Notes under the pieces: model-generated
The model's database searches: none
Seen by the model: only the letters and a program-made list of their open reading frames with translations
Told to the model about the DNA's origin: nothing
Position numbers and translations under genes: made by a program
From: Bacillota bacterium
GTDB taxonomy: Bacteria; Bacillota; Sulfobacillia; Sulfobacillales; Sulfobacillaceae
Reading direction: 5' to 3'
NCBI GenBank assembly: GCA_021841025.1
Contig: JAKBWA010000049.1
Coordinates: forward strand, 1 to 38,530
DNA: 38,530 nt
Part shown: piece by piece, positions 8,733-16,673 of the stretch
Layout: every line of letters begins with the position of its first letter
How positions within the stretch are numbered: position 1 is the first letter of the stretch

Positions 8733-9468
8733 GAGTAAGCACCTGACCTTTCCGAGGCAAAAATTCCGCCCATTCCAAGCACAGTGATGCCAACAAATAT
8801 CCGCCAACGGCATCCCAAATCCAGTGACCGCCCGTGGCCACGACTGAAATAGCTGCAATTGTTGCGGCGATAATTCGGAATTTGGGCGAAAGAAACAGCC
8901 CGTACGCATAAGTAATTCGAAACACATGACCGCTGGGAAAGCTCCCGTTGAACAGATGGGAAGACACAAGGCGGACGGACGCCGGTCCTGAATGAATTTG
9001 GCGTATCCATCCCACCACCGTAGAGGGTTCAATATTAGTCCAAATAATAAGGCGTTTAAGGTCCCCGGAAGGTGGTACGTTGGGAGGAAAGGCCGTCGCC
9101 ACAAAATGTTTGGCCACAACTTCGATTACGCTGCCCAAAACAAAAAAACCTAAGATCCACCAATGAGCTGTCTTTTTGCCAAACTGACCACTAGCCACAT
9201 AAAGAACGATCAAGGTCGTTAGGGGAATACCGCCTACAACCCAGATAAGTTGCAATACCGGATATCGCCGGCCCCACGGTTCGAGAAATTGGCTAGTCGT
9301 TACATCCAGGGCATGAATTTGCACGCTGGGTGCCAATGCCATCGCGACAAGAAATCCCACCAGCCAAATAAGCCATATTTTCCGCATAATAGTTATCATT
9401 GAAGCATGCTTTGCCGTTGCTGTCATCTCTTTTACGCTAAGGGTCAAAATTATCCCTTCCCGGTTCAT
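8725..9468 (-). CDS. PAP2-like membrane protein with altered phosphate-site motifs
   Basis: About 230-247 residues with five or six hydrophobic segments arranged as in PAP2 phosphatases. The central motif FPSGHV is intact, and the third motif keeps the catalytic His and Asp (GGHWIWD). The Arg of motif 1 (KxxxxxxRP) is Phe here (KHFVATAFP), and the Arg six residues before the last His is Val. Those arginines bind phosphate in classical members, so the substrate or activity may differ. The start is uncertain: GGGAGG directly abuts the first ATG (9468), and ATGs at 9426 and 9387 are alternatives. Its stop overlaps the start of the glycosylase gene, so the two are co-transcribed. Confidence 0.8.
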   Translation of the reverse strand: MNREGIILTLSVKEMTATAKHASMITIMRKIWLIWLVGFLVAMALAPSVQIHALDVTTSQFLEPWGRRYPVLQLIWVVGGIPLTTLIVLYVASGQFGKKTAHWWILGFFVLGSVIEVVAKHFVATAFPPNVPPSGDLKRLIIWTNIEPSTVVGWIRQIHSGPASVRLVSSHLFNGSFPSGHVFRITYAYGLFLSPKFRIIAATIAAISVVATGGHWIWDAVGGYLLASLCLEWAEFLPRKGQVLTHD

Positions 9469-9700
9469 CCTCCCGCTTCTTCAGGCTGCGAGTACCGGCA
9501 TGTGCCGCCCACAATTCCCCCTAACACCCGTGCCCGTCATCCAATGCGATTCAATCTCCTTCCCTCTTCATAGCCGTCGTCTGATTGCGTAGAATGAAGG
9601 CATACTCACTTAATTGGACATGCCCACACTACTGACACAACCAAGTATGCACAATCTAGACACGACCGTGGCTGCATGAAAAAATGGACAGGAGGTTATT

Positions 9701-10495
9701 ATGGATACCCCAGGCCTCACCAATCATAACCAGACCCTTAACACCACCCCGTCAAAATCCCAAGGTCGGCCGGTAGCCGTTATTACCGGTGGCACTCGGG
9801 GCATTGGCCTGTCAATAGCCAAAAAACTGGCCGACGAAGGCTATGCCCTTGCCTTAATTTATCAACGCCACCACCAATTCGCCCGACAAGCCCGCGACAT
9901 ACTGCGAAAGACGGTACCTGTGGAAATTTTTCAGTCCGACGTACGTCACTGGGATACGCTAAGAGACACTATCGCTTCCATTCATACAGCATGGGGCCCT
10001 ATTTCCGTCGCCGTCCACAACGCCGCCTCAGGTGTCGCCCGACCTTTGTTGGAGACAACCCTCCGCCATTTTGATTTTACGTTGGAAGTTAACGCAGGGG
10101 GGCTCATTGGACTAGCACAAGCGGTTGTTCCCAAAATGGCCACACCTGGTCGCATAATTGCCATAAGTAGTTTGGGGGCACGGGTTTCCTATCCCGATTA
10201 TGGCCTCGTCGGTGCATCCAAAGCCGCAATGGAGGCTATCGTTCGACAACTGGCCCGAGAATTGGGAAGTCAAGGGATCACGGTAAATGCCATAGCCCCG
10301 GGTCCTATACCTTCTCCCACGTTGTCTCATTTTGAGCAAGGAGAATCCTGGGTACAGAAGTTTATTGAAAAAGTCCCTATGCACCAAGCCCTAAGTGACA
10401 ATGATGTGACTCAAGCATTGTGTTGTCTAATCCAACAACAGATGATAAACGGCCAGACTCTCACAGTGGATGGCGGATTTCTCACCATGGCTTAA
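9701..10495 (+). CDS. fabL: Enoyl-ACP reductase III-like short-chain dehydrogenase
   Basis: Classical short-chain dehydrogenase of 264 residues with the nucleotide motif TGGTRGIG (residues 30-37), an HNAASG segment, catalytic Ser in ISSLG, and YxxxxxxK in YGLVGASK. HNAASG plus ISSLG and the YX6K spacing are characteristic of B. subtilis FabL, the NADPH-dependent enoyl-ACP reductase, rather than of FabG (NNAG, YxxxK). AGGAGG lies 5 bases before the ATG. It would catalyse the last reduction of each fatty-acid elongation cycle. It runs toward the fabF-fabD pair, and the 3' ends of fabL and fabD overlap by 14 bases. An unrelated SDR oxidoreductase is the main alternative. Confidence 0.82.
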   Translation: MDTPGLTNHNQTLNTTPSKSQGRPVAVITGGTRGIGLSIAKKLADEGYALALIYQRHHQFARQARDILRKTVPVEIFQSDVRHWDTLRDTIASIHTAWGPISVAVHNAASGVARPLLETTLRHFDFTLEVNAGGLIGLAQAVVPKMATPGRIIAISSLGARVSYPDYGLVGASKAAMEAIVRQLARELGSQGITVNAIAPGPIPSPTLSHFEQGESWVQKFIEKVPMHQALSDNDVTQALCCLIQQQMINGQTLTVDGGFLTMA

Positions 10496-11381
10496 TGTCG
10501 TCCCCACTTGCTAGTATCCAGAGGCTGGGAGAAGATTTGACCAACCGGGAAACGACGTGACCTGGTCCTCCATCAATAATATTCGGGTGAAGGTAGGCCA
10601 GCGTATTATGAACGTGAGGCCAGGACACGGGTTCAACAGTTTGTCTGATTAGACGAAATTGAATTTCTGCAGGATTTCTCGTCACAAACCCATCTATGCC
10701 ACTAATCCAGGGTATGCCCGGAACACCCCACCGCAAATTTTGTAAAGATTGAGTTAAACACGGAATAACCGCGTCCATCAAAATGCAGTGCGAGGGAATT
10801 CCTGATGGAACGGGCATAGTGCGGCCGCCAAGTTGGGCTATTTGTGTTCGGATAGCCTGGAGATCCTCTGAGGATCCCGATAACAAATGAACCCGCTCTG
10901 TGTAAGTAACTGACACATAAACACCTTTGTAGCGCGAGTTCATTACTAACTCGGCTAAACAAGTACTATTAAGTCCCAATACCGCTATCATAGTACCCTT
11001 ACGGGCGTATTCCTGCATACATTGAGCACGAGCCAACACCGCCTGATAACCGTCCTCCCGGCTGAGAGCCCCAGTTGCCATGGCAGCGGCAAATTCTCCC
11101 AGGCTGATTCCGGCAGCAGCTATCAGCTCGAAATCCATATCGCTCAAGCACTCAAGCGTGCTCATATGATAAGCTATCAAAGACATCTGACGCTCAATCT
11201 GTGATGAATTTTCACTTAGAGCTGATAGTGACGGAATCTTCTGTCCACACAAATCCGATAAGGCCAAGAGATTATCCTTAAACACTGGGTGTTGGTCAAA
11301 ACGCGTATCCAAGCGGGTGTCTCCCTGACCCGCAAAAACGATGATTCCGCGCCTCGGCTCAACGGGTTTCAATCGCCTCAT
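10482..11381 (-). CDS. fabD: Malonyl-CoA:ACP transacylase-like protein
   Basis: Acyltransferase of the FabD family, about 299 residues. Visible features are IIVFAGQGD near the start (the usual GQGSQ without its last Gln), the nucleophile loop GISLGEF, Arg in VLARAQCMQ, the catalytic His in PSHCILM, and QTVEPVSW near the end. The loop normally reads GHSLGE; the His before Ser is Ile here. The ATG at 11381 is chosen because it overlaps the fabF stop (ATGA) with GGGGAG 9 bases upstream; an in-frame ATG at 11390 is the alternative. Translational coupling to fabF supports a shared job in making or extending acyl chains. Confidence 0.82.
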   Translation of the reverse strand: MRRLKPVEPRRGIIVFAGQGDTRLDTRFDQHPVFKDNLLALSDLCGQKIPSLSALSENSSQIERQMSLIAYHMSTLECLSDMDFELIAAAGISLGEFAAAMATGALSREDGYQAVLARAQCMQEYARKGTMIAVLGLNSTCLAELVMNSRYKGVYVSVTYTERVHLLSGSSEDLQAIRTQIAQLGGRTMPVPSGIPSHCILMDAVIPCLTQSLQNLRWGVPGIPWISGIDGFVTRNPAEIQFRLIRQTVEPVSWPHVHNTLAYLHPNIIDGGPGHVVSRLVKSSPSLWILASGDDIKPW

Positions 11382-12673
11382 TCGAACCATCTCCCCATGG
11401 CAATCGTCGCATTTTGGCCCCCCAAGCCAAAAGAATTGGACAACAAGACTTCTACCGATGCAGCACGGGAAGATGTGACGATGTCTAAGGGACAATCCGG
11501 GTCGATATGTTCACAACCCATCGTTGCCGGAATGACCTGCTCGTTTAGAATCTTCGCACTCACAACCGCCTCGACAGACCCGGCCGCCCCCAACAAATGA
11601 CCCACACTGCCCTTGATAGAAGACACCGCGCAGTGGGTACCCACCACTTTAGCAATAGACATCCATTCGGACCGATCTCCGATGACAGTCGCCGTACCAT
11701 GAGCATTGACATAATCGACTTCCCCTGGAGTGATGCTGGCATCACGAAGAGCCCGATCCATAGCCCATTGTTGACCATGTCCATCGGCAGCGGGCGCTGC
11801 GGGGTGCTCTCCATCGCCCGCAGAACCATAACCGAGAATCTGCGCATAAGGTTTCGCGCCACGCGCCAAAGCTACTTTCTCGCGTTCCAACACCAAAATC
11901 GCGGCACCTTCTCCCATAACCATGCCCGAACGGTTCACATCGAATGGTCGACACGCCTGATCGGGATCTGAAACAGTGGACAGAGCTCGTGTCTGCATAA
12001 GGCCTGTAACCATTTCCGGAATAAAAAGCGCTTCGGTTCCCCCGGCGACCACCACATCCGCCCGTCCCATGCGGATCATATCGGCAGCCACTCCCAGCGC
12101 GTCTGTTCCGGCCGCACACGCGGTGGTCACTGTCAGGTTCATGCCGTGCAAGGACAACTCCATGGCTATTCTTGCGGCAGCCATGTTAGGTATAAAGGCT
12201 GGGACAAAAAAGGGCGATAATCTGTCCCCTCTCTCATAACTTAAGGTGCCTGAGCGAAACGTTCCGAGTCCGCCCACGGCATTGCCAATGACCACTCCAA
12301 TACGGTGAGAAGGTACGGACAACGCGGGGTTTCCAGCTTGACTCCACGCTTCTTTTGCTGCCACTAAAGCAAAGTGAACGAAACGGTCAGTCTGCCTCAA
12401 CACCTTAGGATGGATATCAGAGGCTAGAGGAAAATCAATCGGAGCCCCCACTAGCGCTTTGGGTGACAAACCCTCTACCATTCGCAAAGCCTTTTTCCCC
12501 AACAATAACTCGGTCCACAGAGTTTCTACACCGATTCCATAAGGAGTTATGGCACCCATTCCTGTTATCACAACCCTACATTGACCCATCTCCGGCGGGC
12601 GACAATCCTTCGCCTCTGGCCGCGGCGCGGAAACCCGGTTTTTTGCGTCCGGCGGAAACAAATTTTCCTGCAT
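11378..12673 (-). CDS. fabF: 3-oxoacyl-ACP synthase II
   Basis: Condensing enzyme that elongates acyl-ACP with malonyl-ACP. The thiolase-fold core begins at residue 29 (MGQCRVVITGMGAITPYG). Catalytic residues are Cys in TTACAAGTD, His in VNAHGTAT and His in GSVGHLLGAAG. The ATG at 12673 has AGGAGG 10 bases upstream, which gives a 28-residue charged N-terminal extension that most FabF proteins lack. The internal ATG at 12589 has only a weak site. It is the first gene of a two-gene unit with fabD. No acyl carrier protein, FabH or FabG is in the window. Confidence 0.9.
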   Translation of the reverse strand: MQENLFPPDAKNRVSAPRPEAKDCRPPEMGQCRVVITGMGAITPYGIGVETLWTELLLGKKALRMVEGLSPKALVGAPIDFPLASDIHPKVLRQTDRFVHFALVAAKEAWSQAGNPALSVPSHRIGVVIGNAVGGLGTFRSGTLSYERGDRLSPFFVPAFIPNMAAARIAMELSLHGMNLTVTTACAAGTDALGVAADMIRMGRADVVVAGGTEALFIPEMVTGLMQTRALSTVSDPDQACRPFDVNRSGMVMGEGAAILVLEREKVALARGAKPYAQILGYGSAGDGEHPAAPAADGHGQQWAMDRALRDASITPGEVDYVNAHGTATVIGDRSEWMSIAKVVGTHCAVSSIKGSVGHLLGAAGSVEAVVSAKILNEQVIPATMGCEHIDPDCPLDIVTSSRAASVEVLLSNSFGLGGQNATIAMGRWFE

Positions 12674-13093
12674 AATGAGAATCCTCCTGCACAGAATAAT
12701 GCTCGTTCTTTGAGTTGTGCCAAAAGTCCAAAGGAAGAGAAGTGCCGCCTTTCCGAAAAAGATGAGGACGCAAGAAGCGCATGTACTAAGAAGTCATCTG
12801 TACTCCTATCTTGACTGGTGCCAGTCACACCCAAAAAGGACATCGCTCAAATCGGGTTGGCGCCAGAATGTTCACACAGACAATTCCTAAGGTCTAATCC
12901 AGAAATTAACTGAAAACACAAGACTTCATAGGCTCTATTTTGGGAGCGTGAGTTTTGGCTCTTGACATTACTCCTCATCTTTTGTCATTGTTTTCTTAAT
13001 TGTTGAATCACCCGCTTATTATAGCGCATGTTGCGTGCCGTCGATGGTATTGGCTACGGGATTCAGCAACTAAAGAAAGGGGTATTATCCATC
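12674..13093. promoter_or_regulatory. Divergent control region fabF / thioesterase with two similar palindromes
   Basis: About 420 bases separate fabF (minus) from the hotdog gene (plus). Two related dyads are visible: 12812-12827 (7-bp arms, TGACTGG and CCAGTCA around TG) and 12857-12866 (core TTGGCGCCAG). They share TGGYGCCAG and lie about 45 bases centre to centre, about four helical turns. They could be operators of one regulator acting on both genes. Neither matches the FapR consensus. No firm promoter hexamers were assigned. Confidence 0.35.
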
Positions 13094-13552
13094 ATGGCTT
13101 CCTCTGCTAAACGTATATTACAGTGGAAGGACAATGTTTGTTATGTTTGCCGCCAACGGCCTGACGTCTCTACGGGGTTTCCCATAAGCTATTGGGGAGA
13201 TGCCGATGGAGTTCAGGCCTGTTGGATTGCTCCGGCCTGGAGTGTTAACCAACAAGGATTTGTGCACCCTGGGGTCATCGCAAGTGTAGTGGACGATGCT
13301 ATGGGACACGCCATTTATCATTCCACCAAAGTGGCTTGCATGACCGCAGATATATCTATTCACCATCACGGTGCTGTATTTCCTGACCATCCCTTACAGA
13401 TTCAGGGTTGGGTCCAGATTCAGGATCGCCGCATCATTCATGCCCATGCTCGTATCATCACTGCAACGGGAACAACCGCCGTCAGTGCTTTTGGAAAGTT
13501 TGTGCCCGCTCCTGAAAACATGCAACCGCCGTCACCATCCCTCTATTTTTAG
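13094..13552 (+). CDS. Hotdog-fold thioesterase (PaaI/4HBT type)
   Basis: Single hotdog domain of 152 residues, expected to hydrolyse acyl-CoA or acyl-ACP thioesters. The N-terminal CYVCRQRP resembles the CFxCG segment at the front of many 4HBT-type proteins. The central helix motif is HPGVIASVVDDAMGHA, with Asp in the position of the catalytic acid, followed by the strand TADISIHHHGAV. The ATG at 13094 is preceded by AAAGGGG at a long spacing; upstream starts back to 13028 are open but unsupported. It is divergent from fabF, which suggests a role in the same lipid pathway. Confidence 0.75.
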   Translation: MASSAKRILQWKDNVCYVCRQRPDVSTGFPISYWGDADGVQACWIAPAWSVNQQGFVHPGVIASVVDDAMGHAIYHSTKVACMTADISIHHHGAVFPDHPLQIQGWVQIQDRRIIHAHARIITATGTTAVSAFGKFVPAPENMQPPSPSLYF

Positions 13553-13662
13553 ATTTTGCTCTGAAATGCGACCAACGAGGCGATATTCCAAGGCCCTTTT
13601 TGATATATGGCGTCCTAGAGAGGATAATAGGCTCTCACCGTTTTTCTGTTTGCGGTTGTCCC

Positions 13663-13694
13663 CGGTGGACTTTAACCACCGCAAGGGCTTTTTC
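13663..13694 (+). terminator. Hairpin terminator after thioesterase gene
   Basis: CGGTGG (13663-13668) pairs with CCACCG (13676-13681) around a 7-base loop. The run CAAGGGCTTTTT follows, and GGG can extend the stem with CCC upstream. It lies about 110 bases after the thioesterase stop. Confidence 0.5.
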
Positions 13695-13802
13695 GATAAA
13701 GAGACGATACGACGACGAGGCTTCTAGACGCAATCTGGCCGTTTTGATATGCTCGTAAAACGAACCCAAAGGTAATGCTCATAAAGGGAAAAGAGGTCAT
13801 CC

Positions 13803-14015
13803 ATGGTATTTGAAGCCTCCATAATATTGGGGTTGCTATTTTGGGTCGGCATTTTTGCACGGTGGTGGTTACGCCAAATGCTCTTTATGGACCGGTCCAA
13901 TTTCAACCTACCTAAAAAATGGCACATTATACGTTCTGCCAAATCTAAGCGATTCCACCAGTGGTTTGAAGATTATCCTTATGATAAATTTGATTCTGGT
14001 TCTCCGTCTCCGTGA
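13803..14015 (+). CDS. Small single-helix membrane protein
   Basis: A 70-residue frame with one N-terminal transmembrane segment (residues 5-24, ASIILGLLFWVGIFARWW) and a basic, aromatic cytoplasmic tail ending YDKFDSGSPSP. AGAGGT lies 5 bases before the ATG. I do not recognise the family. It converges on proA, 59 bases away. Confidence 0.5.
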   Translation: MVFEASIILGLLFWVGIFARWWLRQMLFMDRSNFNLPKKWHIIRSAKSKRFHQWFEDYPYDKFDSGSPSP

Positions 14016-14074
14016 TCAAATCGCATCCCATGGTGAGGAGGTTCAGGGTGAATTGAGGTAGAGGCAAGCTCTTT

Positions 14075-15307
14075 CTACGAGCGGACCTGACCTTGACCTC
14101 GAGCAATCCATTTCCAGGTTGTCAAAGCCTCCAAACCCATAGGCCCCCGGGCATGAAGCTTTTGAGTCGAAATGCCTACCTCGCCGCCCATGCCAAATTC
14201 GTAACCGTCCGAAAACCTCGTCGAAGCATTCCAGTATATTACAGCCGCGTCGACGGCATTCAAGAAACGTTCTCCATTTCGATAGTTATTAGTCACAATG
14301 GCTTCCGAGTGCTTAGTCCCGAAGCGCTCAATGTGGCTAAGCGCTTCATCAAGATCCTCCACGACTTTGATTGCCAGGTCCAAGCTCAGGTACTCCTTGG
14401 CAAAGTCCTCATCCGTTGCATCTACGGAAACTGATAGATGACAACGCGACCGTTCATCGGCATGCAGCACGACATCATAGTGTCTCAATTCATATTCCAA
14501 GGCCGGCAAAAATTTATCAGCAATGTTCTGATGTACTAACACCGTTTCCGCTGCATTGCAGACTCCTGGGTTAGAAACTTTCGCATTGCTCACAATTTCT
14601 ACCGCCATCTGTATATCAGCACTGTCATCTACATATACGTGGCAGTTGCCCACTCCGGTTTCGATTACCGGCACCGTGGCCTCCCGGACTACTCGCTGAA
14701 TAAGTTCGGGACCTCCTCTGGGTATCAACAAATCTAAACCCTCTAGATGCATCAATTCACCCACGTACTGGCGATCAGGATCTAAGACAGCTTGCACCAG
14801 ATTTTTGTCGAAGCCAGCAGCGTCAATGGCGTCTTGCCAACATTCCACAATAACTCGAACCGATTCCAGAGCTTCGTGGCCTCCGCGTAAAATGATGGCG
14901 TTCCCGGATTTCACCATAAGTGCTGTAGCTTCGATTGCCACTCCGGGACGACTCTCAAATATTAAGCCAACGACTCCTAAAGGCACGTGCACCGCCTCAA
15001 TAGTCAGTCCATTAGCCAACCGTTTTTGTCCCTGCCCCTGACCCAAGGGATCTGCCTGTTTGATAACCACATCGATTCCGTCAATGAGGCGGGCAATTTG
15101 CGATGCGCTAAGTCCTAAGCGTTTCTTTAATGATGGCGTCAAGTCCTGCGAATTGTCCAAATCCTTTTGGTTGGCGGCTATGATAACAGATTCCCGTTCC
15201 CGTAGTCTTTCCATCATATTTTCCAAAATCTGGTTTCGCTGTGAGGCTGTGCTGGCACCCACAGCCTTCTGGGCTTGGCGTCCGGACTTTAACATCGTTT
15301 CTAACAT
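14075..15307 (-). CDS. proA: Gamma-glutamyl phosphate reductase
   Basis: NADPH-dependent enzyme that reduces glutamyl-5-phosphate to glutamate-5-semialdehyde in proline synthesis. Length (410 residues) is typical. Landmarks are the aldehyde-dehydrogenase-fold segment PLGVVGLIFESRPGV, the LIPRGGPELI loop and the catalytic Cys250 in SNPGVCNAAETV. It lies 20 bases downstream of proB and is co-transcribed with it under the T-box leader. The ATG at 15307 follows AAAGGGG at a slightly long spacing. Confidence 0.96.
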   Translation of the reverse strand: MLETMLKSGRQAQKAVGASTASQRNQILENMMERLRERESVIIAANQKDLDNSQDLTPSLKKRLGLSASQIARLIDGIDVVIKQADPLGQGQGQKRLANGLTIEAVHVPLGVVGLIFESRPGVAIEATALMVKSGNAIILRGGHEALESVRVIVECWQDAIDAAGFDKNLVQAVLDPDRQYVGELMHLEGLDLLIPRGGPELIQRVVREATVPVIETGVGNCHVYVDDSADIQMAVEIVSNAKVSNPGVCNAAETVLVHQNIADKFLPALEYELRHYDVVLHADERSRCHLSVSVDATDEDFAKEYLSLDLAIKVVEDLDEALSHIERFGTKHSEAIVTNNYRNGERFLNAVDAAVIYWNASTRFSDGYEFGMGGEVGISTQKLHARGPMGLEALTTWKWIARGQGQVRS

Positions 15308-15327
15308 AGATGTCTGCCCCTTTCTCC

Positions 15328-16155
15328 CTAATACTCGTCACCTAAGAGAATTTCCATACCTGAATGGTTGCGAACATTTACTCCAAATGATGGGTCATCA
15401 GGCCGCGACAAAAAATACGTAGCTCGCACGACATCCCCTTGAACAAGATGCGGAACCACGTCGGGGGTTGTACTGTCCGCCAATACCGTCGGAATAGCAT
15501 GTTCTTGCGCAATTCTCGCAGCAAGTAGCTTGGTTCGGATTCCTCCAGTGCCCCATCCACGTGTCTTTGTGCCATGGCGATTTAAAAGCTCCCCAGAAAC
15601 CCACTGAACCGTTCCCACATGCTTGGCCGCAGGAGTCTTTCTGGGATCCTCCGTATATAGCCCATCGACATCGGACAGCAAAATTAATAGATTAGCATTA
15701 ATCAGCACGGCCACTCGTGCAGCCAGGGTATCGTTATCGCCAATCCGGATTTCTTCATGCGCAACCGTGTCATTTTCGTTGACAATTGGCAGTACTCCCC
15801 ATTCTAAGAGGCGTTGGATTGTGTTTACCGAATTCGCGCGACGTCTGGCATCTTCGAGGTCCTGGCGTGTCAATAAAATTTGGGCCAGAACTACATCAGG
15901 CAGATGGCGTTGATAAGCCTGCATAAGATAGGCTTGACCAATAGCCGCTAGAGCCTGCTTTTCCACCACTTCCGAGGGATGCTTGCCGCTGCGGCCAATG
16001 CCCGCCCCGACTGCACCCGACGAGACTACCACTAATTCGTGAGAGTTCTGTCGTGCCCATGCCATCTGCGCTGCAAGATTTTTAATTCGCTCGTCAATCA
16101 ACAGACCATCGTCTCCACACAAACTGGATGTCCCGATTTTCACCACAAGCCGCAA
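15328..16155 (-). CDS. proB: Glutamate 5-kinase (PUA-less form)
   Basis: Phosphorylates glutamate in the first step of proline synthesis. The amino-acid-kinase fold is clear: VVKIGTSSL, VVSSGAVGAG, IVNENDTV, FGDND-like IRIGDNDTLAA, LLSDVDGLYT and GTGGIRTK. At 275 residues it ends about where the kinase domain ends, so the C-terminal PUA domain found in E. coli and B. subtilis ProB is absent. The TTG at 16155 follows GGAGG by 9 bases. A T-box leader with a terminator lies directly upstream, so transcription should respond to uncharged tRNA. Confidence 0.95.
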   Translation of the reverse strand: MRLVVKIGTSSLCGDDGLLIDERIKNLAAQMAWARQNSHELVVVSSGAVGAGIGRSGKHPSEVVEKQALAAIGQAYLMQAYQRHLPDVVLAQILLTRQDLEDARRRANSVNTIQRLLEWGVLPIVNENDTVAHEEIRIGDNDTLAARVAVLINANLLILLSDVDGLYTEDPRKTPAAKHVGTVQWVSGELLNRHGTKTRGWGTGGIRTKLLAARIAQEHAIPTVLADSTTPDVVPHLVQGDVVRATYFLSRPDDPSFGVNVRNHSGMEILLGDEY

Positions 16156-16175
16156 CTTTCATGTCCTCCATTTCA

Positions 16176-16376
16176 TAAAAAATCCGCCCTCGTAGAGGAC
16201 GGAGTAATTTTCCGCGGTACCACCTCGGTTGCCCGTTAAGGCCACTCAAGAGCCAATAACGGCGGCACCGTCTTGTTTATCACAAGAACGCTCCAAAGTG
16301 GGTAAGACTTTCCTGCATGTCGGTTTCCACATAACCCGACTCGCTAGTATGAGGAATACGGTCTATAGCTTCTTCA
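16176..16376 (-). promoter_or_regulatory. T-box leader of proBA
   Basis: On minus the leader contains the conserved T-box sequence AGGTGGTACCGCGG (16212-16225), which forms the antiterminator. It is followed by the competing terminator (16183-16203, 9-bp stem, then six U at 16177-16182), just before the proB ribosome site. The upstream stem-I hairpin has GTCGG/CCGAC arms (16319-16340). A UGGAGCG element (16289-16295) is preceded by UACCCACU, where CCC (16300-16302) would be a proline specifier codon. The T-box itself is seen directly. The specifier assignment is inferred and agrees with known proline T-boxes before proBA. Confidence 0.9.
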
Positions 16377-16385
16377 TTGCGTGAA

Positions 16386-16413
16386 ATGTTATGAAATTTG
16401 TTAACAGAGTTAA
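16386..16413 (-). promoter_or_regulatory. Likely promoter of the proBA T-box transcript
   Basis: On minus, TTAACT (16408-16413) and TAACAT (16386-16391) are separated by 16 bases and would start RNA just where the leader's first pairing elements begin. Both hexamers deviate from consensus. Confidence 0.4.
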
Positions 16414-16673
16414 TTATTCTTCCCTGAGCAATGATGATTGAGTATTATCTTAATAGTCCTCCAAGACGTTGTCAATGAACCCCAATCACTTCTTCAGAAA
16501 AATATTGCAAATTATCCCTTAACCAGGGGCAACACTGGACTTCTCAGTACCTTTTTCGGCCCTAGTTGACCTCCACCTTATCTGTTGAAAAGATCTTGCC
16601 GGGCACAGTTAATATGGGCCAAGGGTCCCTTCCTTCCCTAAGGACTCGCACTTGTTTTATCATCCGGCCAACC
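16414..16673. other. Gene-free stretch between proBA leader and PrsW gene
   Basis: No coding frame, hairpin with U-run or repeat that I can support, beyond the proBA promoter at its left edge. Confidence 0.4.

Noticed and set aside
8733-9119. N-terminal extension of the uracil-DNA glycosylase frame
   Set aside because: The frame is open, but it overlaps the PAP2-like gene, similarity begins at 8732, and that ATG has a ribosome site and overlaps the upstream stop.
11742-12119. 125-codon minus-strand frame inside fabF
   Set aside because: Arg/Gly/Cys-rich shadow of the fabF coding frame with no ribosome site or recognisable fold.
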